From Leuctra nigra (Eukaryota > Arthropoda > Insecta > Plecoptera > Leuctridae), in contig OW203763.1 of assembly GCA_934045905.1 (NCBI GenBank), positions 50,928,194 through 50,992,193 on the forward strand: DNA of 64,000 nt, in the 5' to 3' direction. Of the stretch, positions 31,966 to 43,460 are shown piece after piece; position 1 is the stretch's first letter; each line of letters begins with the position of its first letter. Position numbers and translations under genes: made by a program. The notes under the pieces were generated by a model. It saw only the letters and a list, made by a program, of their open reading frames with translations, did not search any database and was not told where the DNA came from.

Positions 31966-33250
31966 AGTTTATGTATAATTTGTATGATTACATTTTCGTC
32001 TTCATATCTTCGTGTCGGTATGGGTGCCGGAATGTCCGGAAAACATAACATTTTGTGCTGTTTTACGTAGAGTTGAATTTTGTAAACAAAAAAACTTAAA
32101 ACCTTCATTTCAAAGCGTCACAAAAACAAAAAATCCATTAGGGGCAAGGTGGGACCACCCACCACACCAAAGTGTCAACTTTATGTGTTTCAACAAAATA
32201 CACCTCAAAACGTTTCAAAATTGATTTCAAAGTGTCAAAAAACCTAAAAAAAAACGCCAGCAGTGTGAGGGGCCGCACCACCACACCCCCCTTAATCCAT
32301 GGAAAATCGTTTTCCTTGCTTTGGCCCCCCTCACCCCTCTGGCTGAAATCCTGCCGACGCACATGTTTTTGTGAAATTATATTTGGAATTTTTTAGGCCC
32401 AATGTAAAATTTTGTCTTGTTTGTATTTGTGAGATTTCGATGTGTCACTATTAATCCATCCGATCAGGGGGTTACGGGGGGGGGGGGGGGGGGGGGGGGG
32501 GGGTATCAGGTGGGTGGAGGGTAATTTAATCCTGAAGATCACTGAATAGTAGAGGAAAACTCGAGATGTCTAATAAAATAATTTTGTCGGCCGTTCAAGG
32601 CATTATTTATAAAATTAAAATAGTGTATTACGCATTATAACTTTGATTAGCGATAACTAGAAACTACCTATTTCACCATAAGGTTCCTTTCCTCAGACCA
32701 CATCACATTACTGTTTGAAAAGTATTATTTACGTCGAGCCAATGACTCGTGCTATTCGGATTGATTTGTTTACATCATTATCGATCGGTTGTGGTTCCCA
32801 AAGTATATAGCTAATAGGCAACATACATACTGCGATGTATGTAAAGTTGTCTAACCTGCAGGCGCAAGCAAGGGGATGTGCCCTGAGGCGCCAGAACTAA
32901 GTCTGGGAGGCGACTGTACCTAACCAATAGGAGTGAGCATGAGTGCTCAGTCACTTATCATTGTTCTCAAATTGTCTGTCAATTAGGTGGGAAAATCTGA
33001 TAAATATTAGTGATGTTTAAACGCTCTCAAAAGTTATGTTAATACGTGCGAGGACCATCAGAATGCTGACTGTGTTATTACTTATTGCCTCTGCACTATG
33101 TTTCAAGAGCATTTGTGTTTTACCAGAGAGATTTTCAACACTCTTAACTGCTGAAATTGTACACTACAGGATATCTTCCAGATTCCCCACTTCATTATGT
33201 ACTAGCAAAATAACAATACATTGACAAAAAAATTACACATTAACTATAGG
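31966..33250. other. intron DNA with long G run, no firm gene
   Basis: A run of 28 G at 32476-32503. A 62-codon frame at 33036-33224 (plus) begins with a signal-peptide-like MLTVLLLIASALCF, but has no splice support and stops early; I do not call it a gene. Confidence 0.5.
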
Positions 33251-33463
33251 TACACTCGACAATTCATAAAACGGTATTTGAACGAAACAGATTGGCTGCT
33301 GGTCAGGTTCATTGACAATCAATCCTTGTTATTATCAATGAAATCAGAGCTCACCTACAAGAGGTAGATGACGAGAAAGTATAGATTTCATCTGATGATG
33401 CCATCACATTTTTTTCAGACAATCCATTTCTTTCAAATACCGTTTTATGAATTGTCGAGTGTA
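33251..33463. mobile_element. MITE-T copy 3
   Basis: Ends CACTCGACAATTCATAAAAC and GTTTTATGAATTGTCGAGTG, about 45 bp of inverted repeat, flanked by TA; core TCATTGACAATCAATCCTTG shared with copies 2 and 4. Confidence 0.85.
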
Positions 33464-33767
33464 CCTAGTTTTCAGGAAGTTTGACATAATATTTTGAGTA
33501 TTACAAAAACAGCTTCTTACAATTCAGCATTTAGGTACGTCAAAATTTCAACGTTTTTTGACGTTTAAACCTGTAAACGTCTCAGCCTTAGTAATAATCT
33601 GCAAAAGATTCATCAAGTCCACAGAGGCAGTAGAAAGAGTCGAAGAGAAATGGTGGTAAAAATATTAAAAGCCAAGTAGTTTGTCTGGATTCTGCCTAGC
33701 TATCGGTTGACCTAACCAAGAGTGTTATATGTGGTATAATATTAATAGCGAGTTTGTCGCTTTTTAT

Positions 33768-34070
33768 TGGATACGATTGGAGACAAAATGGGTAGACGAA
33801 ATGATTTACAATTTTAACCATGATTAGATAAAAGACAAACTTAGGGTTATCAAATGGTATTTTTTTTATTTTTTGCTTTGTTCATTAGTAATAATTAGTT
33901 AATTTTGGTGAAAAATTGTCCATTTTCTTGTCCCGCTGGGTGCCGTATGAAATGGCATTTTAAAAATGTGCTAAGTGAAAACCCTAATTTTGTCTCATAT
34001 CTACCTAATCATGATTAAAATTTTAGATAAATTGGTCAATGGGTTTTGTTTCCAATCGTAATGGACATTT
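33768..34070. repeat. inverted-repeat element of about 300 bp
   Basis: Left ACGATTGGAGACAAAATG and ACCATGATTAGATA pair with right CCTAATCATGATTAAAA and TTTGTTTCCAATCGTAAT; AAACTTAGGGTT pairs with AACCCTAATTTTG. Arms about 90 bp with mismatches. Confidence 0.65.
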
Positions 34071-34446
34071 CATAGTTTAGTGCGGTTTTGTTGAATAACC
34101 GGGGCCTAATTGACAAGGCACGAATCAAAAATGAAAAAGTGCTCTTAATATACAATCAGACTGATCATGTGAACATCCTATCAAAGATAGGCTTATGAAA
34201 CAATTTTTTTTCTCTCAATTTGCTAAGTAAAACGGCCGAGCGCTTGCACCACATGTAAGGCTCAAATCAAATGTCTTGTAGATTTAGTGTTCTCTTCTCA
34301 TTTAAAACATAAAGAAAGCGAAATGTATGAAGAAAACTATAAAAACTCATTAATAAATGTGTATAAAATGTTCACAACTATTAATTGCATACCTAATTAG
34401 TAATTACTTACAGCATTTATACATTTTCATTTTTATATACCCAAAG

Positions 34447-34646
34447 TACACTCAACAAAAGAAAAAATGGTATTCGTAGGAAACAGATCGGCTAAAAAAG
34501 ATATGTATGCACCATCTGAAGAAGTCCATGCCTAGTACTTCTTATCTAACTCTGGTAGGTGAGCTCTGATCTCATTGATAATAACAAGAATTGATTGTCA
34601 AGGAACATGATCAGCAGCCAATCAATCTCTTTCGAATATAGTACCA
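34447..34646. mobile_element. MITE-T copy 4, right end damaged
   Basis: Left end TACACTCAACAAAAGAAA; shared core TCATTGATAATAACAAGAAT and GATTGTCAAGGAACATGA. The expected right end is missing after CGAATATAGTACC. Confidence 0.65.
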
Positions 34647-34814
34647 TTGCTTACCTCGAAAATCTAAATACTATTACAAATTTGTATAAGTAGATTTTAC
34701 AAGCAGAAAAAATAAATATAACAGGGTTTATTTATTTGTTTGTCAGAAGAAATAATTAAGTGTACCAATGACAATAATTTTCATGTATGTATACACAATC
34801 AGTAATGTAATTAC

Positions 34815-35062
34815 CTCTTAGGATCCTTAAGTTTGCGCATTGTGCGCCAAGCGTCACATTCAGGACTGGAGCAATACCGCCTCAGCTCTTCCATTCCCTC
34901 GTTTGTAGACTGGATTCCTTGGAGATAGTACTCTTCATTCGTCAGGTTACGTACTCGAGGCGGAAACCTCTTCTTCCTGGAGAAGCATACGCATTGAAAA
35001 CACTTGACAGTCAACATGAGAATTAAAAGCAATACGGCAGGGGTCGGCACCATGCGGCTCAT
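34815..35062 (-). CDS. first coding exon of the same gene (residues 1-83)
   Basis: Seen: ATG at 35062; a splice acceptor (TTTTTTCGATTCCAG) just upstream gives an exon start at 35101, and a donor (AG, then GTAATTAC) ends it at 34815. Unspliced, the frame would stop one codon later. Residues 9-19 are strongly hydrophobic (AVLLLILMLTV). Next come three cysteines (KCFQCVC), a tetrabasic site SRKKR at 28-32, a possible N-glycosylation site NLT at 39-41, and CSSPEC at 64-69, which could form a small disulphide ring. Known: a signal sequence plus a basic processing site is the layout of secreted peptide precursors; alternatively the hydrophobic part is a membrane anchor with palmitoylated cysteines. 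Function unknown. The intron to exon 20395-20503 is about 14.3 kb and is filled with transposons. Confidence 0.55.
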
Positions 35063-35101
35063 TAGTCATTGGTGGTTCTTCAATGGAATTTAAATAAAGA
35101 T

Positions 35102-36108
35102 CTGGAATCGAAAAAATTTGAAAATAAGAAAAAAAACCTATGGGGCAACAATTAAAAGGTTATTTCATTCAGTTTGTTCATTTTAGAGTCCCAGAATCAC
35201 TATTACATTGTTGAAATTAAAAGAAAAAAAACGCCTTGCGGGGCAACAACTAGGGGGGGGGGGGGAGGAGCAGGGGAGAAGCGTCAGGGGAGACAGTGTC
35301 TCCCCTTATAAAAACGGAAAGAGATGTTCATATCTTTCATACCTTAAAATTTGCTACAATTGTATTTTATTTTTATTGTATCGCACTTTTATTTTATGTA
35401 TTAATTGGTGTTGTAATGAAACACGTTGATTGTCAGTTGAAAACCATGCTCAATTTGATGTCTTGACGAGCGCGCGCAATCTCCTCTCTTCTAACCCGGG
35501 AGACATTTGCTACTGGCGTCTTCACAGGCTTATCTTCATCCTTCTTCCACTCGTTGTTTCACACATTCATATGTTTTCTCTCACTCACACTCGCACTAAC
35601 ATCTGCCAGCCTATCCCGCGTATGGACATTCCATGCGATAACAATCTTGCAAAATAGACTCCGAGGTAGACACCGTCTACTTGGTTATTAAATGTCCCTT
35701 GACAGCAACAAGAACAGATTGACTGGACTGTACACACCGCAGTGCCCATGCAGCGGTTGCCTACACCGTTGTGCAACACACACAACATTCGCATAAACGC
35801 ACAATGTCAGCAGTAAAAACTAAAAATATTTAGAAAACTGAGTCAGACTTGAAAACAAGTCAGTTCACGCATTGAAATTAAATTTACCAGACGTATTATT
35901 TCCTCCTGATCTTTTAGTTGGTTTATCATTTTATTGTGTTTTTGTTCGGCATATTCGCATTATTTGATAAAATAAGCCAAAATACGTTATTTTCTACTTA
36001 TTTGCTGTCTTGTGTCTCCCCAACTTTTGGAGGTATGCTTCACCACTGGGGAGGAGGTGTTCGACAAAATATCAAAATAATTTATTATTTTAGTTGTAAT
36101 ATATTTGA
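35102..36108. other. upstream flank of the 118-residue gene
   Basis: No coding exon recognised. The stretch 35460-35800 is less AT-rich than its surroundings and could hold the promoter or a non-coding first exon of the minus-strand gene, since exon 34815-35101 has an acceptor and so needs an upstream exon. This is conjecture. A G run lies near 35253. Confidence 0.3.
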
Positions 36109-37957
36109 TCTAGTGGAGCGGTCGCTTCACGCCAGCCAAGTCGTACGGTGTGCGCACACTCTCATATAAAGGCTGGAGCAAACCCACTTTTACTGTAAGC
36201 ATCAAAGTGGCATTTTCGGCCTACTGGATCTTAAAATTGGAAAATCTCACATTGTTGCGATATATCTTAATTTCGAGCTATGGCCCACCCTACAACATAT
36301 ACCAAATTTGGGAACAATAGGTTACGCCCTTTGCGCGCTAGAGGGCCGTGAAAACAGTGTTTTAGGGCGGTTTTCATAATAATAATAATCTCAGTAGTAG
36401 TAGTAGTAGTAGTAGTCTCCTGGAATTCAAATCCGGTAAACAGGCCACAGCCTAAACGGCTGAATCGATTGATCTCACATTTTTACCACGTGTGCACTTT
36501 TGGCGTCTGATTTAACCTTCACCCCATTAATTTTTTGTGCCGCCATTTTGAAACCGGAAGTGACGTTATATCTCGTCAACGGCTAAACCGATCGGAACGA
36601 AATTTGCGCCAAACGATTCAGACGGTCAACTACAGACTAAAATTTATGTTAACGAAACCGGAAATGACGTCATGAAATTTGAAATACATCGATTGGCATT
36701 TAGGCAACAAATTTGATCCGATTATTTTGTTATTTATGTAACGTATATACTTTTGATATCTCATTTGACTTATTATAAAACCAACCGAAAGCCGCCATTT
36801 TGAAACCGGAAGTGACATCATATGTCAATAACGGCTAAATAGATTTGAACGAAACCAGCGCTAAACAATTAAGACGGTCAACTTTATGTATTATCATCAA
36901 TAATATTTGCAGTTTCCCATACCGAAACCGGAAATGACGTCACACATTTTAAAAATCTCACAAATTTACATTTTGATACAATAAATATACTATTTGAGAC
37001 AGCTTATAATAAAATGTAATCATGTTTAAATTATAATTCAAGGGGTCAGTGATTTCAGCAGCCATTTTGAAACCGGAAGTAACGTCATATCTTGAAAATG
37101 GTTGACTGATCGGTATGAAACTACCGCCAAACGATTCGGATGGATATCTTTTTGAAATAGGAACAGTCACACTAGAAATTTCCTATGTATGAGACCGGAA
37201 ATGACGTCATTCAAATTTAAAAATTATTATAATCCCCTCCTATATAATGAATACATATTCAGAAAACTTAAAATGATACACATCATTTATAGATATACAT
37301 TCTTTGTGGCAGTGCAGTAAGTTCAGCAGCCATTTTGAAAACCGAAGTGTTGCGATATCTCGGAACTCGGTTGACTGATAGGAATGAAACCTTTGCTATT
37401 CTTCATGAAAGATCATTTAAAGCAAATATATAGTACCATACGCAGATTTTCATTAGTAAACCAAATTGTCAATGGCGGCTTTTTTTAATGGATTTAGTAA
37501 TTGTTCAATCGATATGACGTCACAAGTTCTAAGAATAAACTAAAAAAAGGAGTGATATCCCCATAAAAAACACTCCGTGTAAAAAATACCAGCCAAGTCT
37601 CTTCAACTAAAAAAAATTATGAAATCTAAAAAATTCTGCACTGAAAAGTAGTGATATCAAAAAATGGGCCAAGTCAAAACTTTATTTGAAAATCAAAAAA
37701 TACTTGGCGCATCGTTTTTTTAGGGCATAATAGGTATACTATATGTATTATGTATTTGATGTATATTTTCTATCTGGTCTATACTTCTTAACTATGTATA
37801 CACGATGCGCCAAGTATTTTTTGATTTTCAAATAAAGTTTTGACTTGGCCCATTTTTTGATATCACTACTTTTCAGTGCAGAATTTTATAGATTTCATAA
37901 TTTTTTTTAGTTGAAGAGACTTGGCTGGTATTTTTTACACGGAGTGTTTTTTATGGG
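36109..37957 (+). mobile_element. family X copy X3
   Basis: Palindrome variant GTGGAGCGGTCGCTTCAC at 36113-36130, then CGCCAGCCAAGTCGTACGG, GCATTTTCGGCCTACTGGAT, an AAT then AGT microsatellite at about 36378-36415, and five or more modules with GCCATTTTGAAACCGGAAGTG or diverged forms at about 36541, 36793, 37060 and 37330. Terminal hairpin 37559-37957. It is about 90% or more alike to X6 by eye over the shared parts. Confidence 0.85.
37559..37957. repeat. terminal hairpin of X3
   Basis: Arms of about 160 bp with outer CCCCATAAAAAACACTCCGT and inner CTTGGCGCATCG; loop about 80 bp. Confidence 0.9.
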
Positions 37958-38112
37958 TTGCCTCTACTGCCCATTATTAACTAATTTATAAATTTTTGGG
38001 AAATTGGCTCCTTCAATCAAAAAGGTTGCCGACCCCTGCAATACGGTAAGATTAATCACTAATCAATAATCACTATTTCATAGTTGTAGGGTCACATTCA
38101 AATGAAGCCAGC

Positions 38113-38243
38113 CAGGGCAGTTATTCTATAACTTGAAAAATCTGGATTCGGCCCGAATTTGATTCTCGGCCATATTGATTAGCGTTGCACCGAATCAGAT
38201 TCGGACCGAATCTGGATTTTTAAAGTTATAGAATAACTGCCCA
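38113..38243. repeat. 130-bp hairpin
   Basis: GGGCAGTTATTCTATAACTT pairs with AAGTTATAGAATAACTGCCC; the inner part ATTCGGCCCGAAT is itself nearly palindromic. Arms about 60 bp. Confidence 0.8.
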
Positions 38244-38583
38244 GGGGTCCCTATTTGCTCGCATTGGCAGGCAAGCCGCAGTACACAGATGACCGTATAT
38301 GGTCTACCCTCCTGCAATAGAGAGGGTCAGTGAGTCAGATCATATCATAATAACATTCTCTTTGCCAGAGGTTAGGCAATTCAAATGACTTCTATGCAAC
38401 TTTTGTTGTTTCGAGTCTAGACTGCGAAGTAATGAACTTGGATGTACCTATAATAGGGATAGAGCAATAAAATCTACAGTTTTAGTTTTTAAATATTTAT
38501 TACAATGGTCACAGGCAATTAACTGACAGGAGCTCTCTAAATTTTTTGTAATGTTCGGAATAGGTGACGCTTATCACCTATTA

Positions 38584-38742
38584 AGCCCCATTTACACGGT
38601 GCAATTTCTTGAACAACTTCTGTGACACAGAGGTTCTGCTCGTGCGCAGTATCACTTTTGAGATGATAAAGGGAATCTGCACATGTGCAGAACTTTTGTG
38701 ACACAGAAGTTGTTCAAGAAATTGTACCGTGTAAATCGGGCT
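38584..38742. mobile_element. 159-bp MITE with TTA target duplication
   Basis: Ends AGCCCCATTTACACGGTGCA and the complement of AGCCCGATTTACACGGTACA; about 50-bp inverted repeats including TTTCTTGAACAACTTCTGTG. TTA at 38581-38583 and 38743-38745, the size made by PIF/Harbinger-type transposases. Confidence 0.8.
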
Positions 38743-38752
38743 TTAGAATAGG

Positions 38753-39389
38753 CGTATTAGAATACGCTTAGAATAGGTGATTCTGTTTTATTTGACAGGA
38801 TTTCTAGAAAATTATCAAAATACCGAGAAAGTCCTTGGGCCAACTTTAAACTACAAGAACTGAAGTAGTAATCATTTTGTTATAGAAAAATTATCAGTTC
38901 ATAATGAACACAATGTTTGTACTAGTAACTCTTGCAGAAAATGGTCAATCCATTTTGTCCTGGCGATTGAATTAGAATTAAATTCCAATGCAATAAAACC
39001 TAATAATTAGCGCTCATAACAAGATAAAACATGGTACAGTGTGATTCGCTCTTAGAAGAGTTTGAAGACTAGAACTTGTGGGAGTAATCTGGTGAGACAA
39101 ATCTGGAAAGTCTGTAGAGTTGAAGAGAGAGCAAGTAGCAGAAGAGAAGAAGTTTGTTTGTTACAAATATTGTTATTATTAACGGAGTAAATTGCATTTT
39201 CATGCTTTATTATACCTATAGATTCAAATGCAACACCATCTTTGCAAGATTAACTCGTTGCAAGATTAACTTTTGCAAAATTATCTCTTCTTACAACTTC
39301 TCGTATTAGGTCTGTGTTTATGTCATTCAAATTATAAGTCAGTTTTGTAACACAATTGCTTCACATAGTACAGCTTTGGAATAATATCT
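38753..39389. other. intergenic DNA, no gene
   Basis: AT-rich; tandem TTGCAAGATTAACT-like words near 39240-39280. Nothing else seen. Confidence 0.5.
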
Positions 39390-39470
39390 CGATCATCCCT
39401 ACGCTTATACCCTCCCGCCATACAACGGAGATCGTACAGTGGCGGGATGGTATAAGCGTAGGGATGATCG
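39390..39470. repeat. 81-bp hairpin with 31-bp stem
   Basis: CGATCATCCCTACGCTTATA (39390 on) pairs with TATAAGCGTAGGGATGATCG (to 39470), continuing into CCCGCCA/TGGCGGG; one mismatch in 31 pairs, loop 19 bp (39421-39439). Confidence 0.9.
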
Positions 39471-39784
39471 ACACATTTTTCCACGACCCTACCTACCTAC
39501 ATTGCAAATTTGGTAATTTGTATTGGCTACGGACGGGCTTTTTGTTTAAAAATATTTCAATAGATATACATTTTCAAAATACTAGGCATAGAAAACACCA
39601 CTCAAATGCTATTTCAAATGTTAGTTGGTATCAAAGCCAATACCAAATAGTGTTCTGTATGAAATCTTGACACAATGGTCACAATGTTCACTAAAGTATA
39701 AGGAAATGAACAGTGCATTACAGTGCATTACAGAGTTCAAACAGTTATTGAATATAGAGTATAGAGGCGCGGAGTCGCCAACGA

Positions 39785-40730
39785 TTGGATAAGCCCCTAA
39801 TCTGCATCAATGACCACATCATCCCTAGCACCCCTTCCATAAAATTCTTGGGCATCCATCTAACTGCTACCCTCAATTGGTCTACTCACGTCCAACACAC
39901 GATCTCCAAAATCCAGAGTAGCTGCTTCTTGCTTCGCCGACTTAAGCCCATAGTCAATGCCCATTCCCTCAAACTTGTCTACCATGCACATTTCCATTCC
40001 CATCTCTCCTACGGACTCCTTTTCTGGGCACCTCTCCCAGTGCCAACTGCATCTTTATCCTTCAAAAACAGGCAGTCCGCATTATTGCCGGCATCGCCCG
40101 CCGCAAGACTGCCAAACCGGAGTTCATCAAACTTCGTATCCTGACTCTCACCTGCACCATCATCCGTATTGCCAGGTCCTTTGCTCGTGAGCACCCAACC
40201 CTCTTCCCCCTAAACTCGTCAGTTCATCAATATGGCAGTCGAGGGGGAAACTCCATACGTATCCCCACTCACTTTCACTCCTCCTTCACTAGCAGCCCCC
40301 ACTATATATGCACAATAGTCTATAATAAGCTACCACAGCACATCACCACCTCTCCCACCTGGGCCAGCTTCCAATCCAGTCTCAATGCCTACCTCCTCCA
40401 AAATCCATTTTACAGCCTCCAGGAATGTCTTGATTCATAACTGTACCAACTCTTCAGTGTCAATATCATCTTGTACCAGCATCTATAGTTCTATTAGTAT
40501 TAGTTTTATTTATCATTCTATGTTAGTTTTATTATTATTAATATTTATTAGTTTTATTTTTAACTGTACATAAAACTGTCAATGTTCTGACTTATAAATA
40601 TTTCTGACTTTGTTATAACTTGTATATACATTCTTATATCTTATATTACTCAATAACTGACGATACCCATACATGTATTATGTACTTGTCCACGGGATGA
40701 TAATAAAATACAATACAATACAAAACAATC
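39785..40730 (+). pseudogene. LINE-D, C-terminal fragment with (ACAAT)n tail
   Basis: Frame 1 reads STPSIKFLGIHLTATLNWST, LRRLKPIVNAHSLKLVYHA and LSYGLLFWAP. A frame shift near 40055 moves the continuation to another frame: KQAVRIIAGIARRKTAKPEF, RGGNSIRIPTHFHSS, VYNKLPQHITTSPTW and stop at 40438-40440. This is the thumb and C-terminal part of a non-LTR reverse transcriptase; everything upstream is missing. The copy ends in AATACAATACAATACAA at about 40706-40725. Confidence 0.82.
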
Positions 40731-40734
40731 TAAG

Positions 40735-41870
40735 TAACGTATTATAACGTGTTCATATCGGGCAAGACCACTTCACACCTCTCGGACGGACTTACAACAA
40801 ACGTCGGAATGCCGCAAGGGTCAATAATTTCTCCGTATTTATTCATCCTATTCACCAATGACCTTCCCGAAATTATAACAGCAGGAACTTTGACACTGTT
40901 CGCTGACGACACGAATCAGCTGATCTCGACGGACACAAAGTATCTCGGCGACTTATCAAATGAGGCAGCACAGCAGATCGAGGCGTGGAGTAATGATAAC
41001 TACATGATTTTAAATAAAAAGAAAACATTTATGCAATTCAATACAAAATGGAAGAAGAAAGAAGAAAGTCTACTCATTCGGCTAGAAGGAACCAGCATCG
41101 CGGAGGCAGAGACAACGAAGTTCTTGGGAGTCCAGCTCAACGAAACACTAGACTGGAGCAACCATATTTAAATGTTCAGTGCACGTGTCGCCTCAGGTTG
41201 CTTCTTGATAAGAAAACTAATAAACATAACAAGTATCAGGACCGTAAAGATGGTATATTTCTCACTTATCCAATCTCACTTGAATTACGGTATTATATTG
41301 TGGGGTCATTCTTCAGGAGCCAAGAGACTTTTTACTTTACAAAAAAGAACCCTACGGACAATGGCAAGAGCCAGCTTCAATCCTTGCGCTGACATTTATT
41401 TTAAAGACTCATGCAAACCCCTTTTTCAGCGTTTTAACATCCTGACTCTTCCTAGCCTTTATATTTATAATTGTATTATGTTTGTTAATGACAAGAGATC
41501 TCCTGTAAATTCATTTGACCATCAATATGCAACAAGACACAAAGAGGACTTCAAACTTATAAAACATAAACTTGCACTGTACGAGAAAAGTCCAATCTAT
41601 CAAGGATCTAAATTTTATAATGCTCTACCGCAACATCTAAAAGATAAAAATGGAGTTGATTTTAAAATGTCCTTAAAGTTGTTTTTAATTAGCTCTTGTT
41701 TTTATTCATTCAATGAATTGTATTCAGGCTAAGAAATGCGTACCTTCATTGTTTACTCGTATTTGTGTGTACTATCTGTCTTTATTTAAGTATGTATCTC
41801 TCACTGTCATCTTATCATGTATTTGATCAATTATGACAATAAATAAAACTAAAACTAAAAACTAAAACTA
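40735..41870 (+). pseudogene. LINE-E, 5'-truncated, one in-frame stop
   Basis: From 40749: GMPQGSIISPYLFILFTNDL (motif B), LFADDTNQLISTD (motif C, FADD), TKFLGVQLNETLDWSNHI, then TAA at 41169-41171. The same frame continues: FSARVASGCFLIRKL, SHLNYGIILWGHSSGAK and KFYNALPQHLKDKNGVDFKM, to a stop after NELYSG (41732). Only this single stop interrupts an otherwise open frame. It ends in an AATAAAACTAAAACTAAAAA-type tail. It begins immediately after the tail of LINE-D, and uses a different tail unit. Confidence 0.85.
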
Positions 41871-42714
41871 TACAGGGCATTGTATGGACTGAAGTACGTA
41901 GTTCCTTTATATCAGTGATACACAACCTTATTATCAGTACAAACTGCCAATTTATTAATTTCCTAATTATTTACAGGGTACATACTAGACCGCTGTTAAG
42001 GAAATACATCCTCTTCCGAGGCTAGATGTGTTAGGCATTTTTAAATTTACATTGAATAGGTAGAAATCAGAACCTCAGGTCTTAGCATTACGTAGTATAT
42101 TAGGGATGATCGCATATAGTATATTGATACAGAGTGGAATTTCTATTATAGCTCCATTCAATATAAAGGGGCTGTCTCGATCAAGTACTTCTCACAATTA
42201 AAATAGAAAAATATTTGGATGACATTACGTACCACCAGTATACTTCTGTCTAGAATTAATTAATGCAATCTGAAGAAAACATTTCTCTACAGCAAAGAAT
42301 CTGCAAAGCTCAACTTTGCAGCTTTGGCAGCTGAAAGAAAGTTACAGCTGTGAAGAAATAAACTCAGTAGTTTTGCTTGGTGGAATGCTGAAGCATTGAG
42401 TGTTGTGCATCATCACTGGTTTATTATAATTTATAGTTACGTTAACAGCAATTGAATAGTGCTTTAAAAACATTGAGTAGGTAATACATAAATAAGCCTC
42501 ATAGGGAACAAATTAATTAAACAACATAATTAAAAACTGTGAAACTAAAGAACATTAGGTTGTCAAGAAATCATTAACTACCTCAGAACGACCAAGCTCA
42601 GAACCCAACCTAACACACTCAGCCCTGTTCGTTAGCAGACCAAAAACAACATTTCATTTTAAAATGTTCTACAAGGTAAAGCACGGTTCTGTCAAGTGTT
42701 ATTTTTTAGTGTTT
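41871..42714. other. intergenic DNA, no gene
   Basis: AT-rich. Nothing recognised. Confidence 0.45.
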
Positions 42715-42992
42715 TCTTCATACTAACAGAATTTTTAAAAATCAAAGAGGAACACACAATTCAAGCTTGTACTAAATAATGCCACACGCTGGAGTACTTC
42801 GAGTTTCGACCTCTGGTATGACCTCAAAGTGTTACGAAATGTATCATAAAATAATTGTATTTTTACACTTTGAGGTCGAACTAGAGGTTATTATGTAGGT
42901 TAATCAGTGCGTGGTAATTTATTGCCTACGTTAGTAAACTTGAAATGTGCGCTAAGAGTTATATGATTTTCAAAATTCTGTTAGTGTGAAGA
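42715..42992. repeat. degenerate inverted-repeat element of about 280 bp
   Basis: TCTTCATACTAACAGAATTT pairs with AAATTCTGTTAGTGTGAAGA; inner TGACCTCAAAGTGT pairs with ACACTTTGAGGTCG. Arms diverged. Confidence 0.65.
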
Positions 42993-43460
42993 CAAAACTA
43001 CAAAAAAAACTTGGTAAATAGCCTGCATGGGAACTCATTTATCTTACCAAGGTATTTTAAACTAGAGATTACATTGTGTTCCTTTTAGAACTGTATCATG
43101 GATTTGTGAAAATCTAGAATAATCAAGCGGTATCAAACTTTTTTAAGTTTTATACTTATTTTATTCATACCGGTATACGACAGATGGGACTGGAAAAACT
43201 AGCATAGCACAATTGTGCATTTAAAAAATTGCGTTGTATTTTGACCCGAGGTGGTCTCACGTTTAGTAGTGATGGTGCACAAAGTTTCAAGGATAAACAT
43301 TTAATAAAACCTTTGACCTACATTTCATATCTCCCAGAAAAAGTAGTCAGAAACTATGAACGTAGTACCTACCAGTTTTACTGGTATCTTTACATATAAA
43401 AAAATATTTTCAATTTAAGTTGATATGTTGTGTATTGGATTGGTAAACATTGATACCTAT
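42993..43460. other. intergenic DNA, no gene
   Basis: AT-rich spacer before family X copies X4 and X5. Nothing recognised. Confidence 0.45.

Noticed and set aside
33036..33224. 62-codon frame with signal-peptide-like start
   Set aside because: No splice sites or conserved features support it, and it ends abruptly; may be chance in AT-rich DNA.
35460..35800. Promoter and first exon of the 118-residue gene
   Set aside because: Less AT-rich sequence is suggestive, but no clear donor or promoter motif could be fixed.
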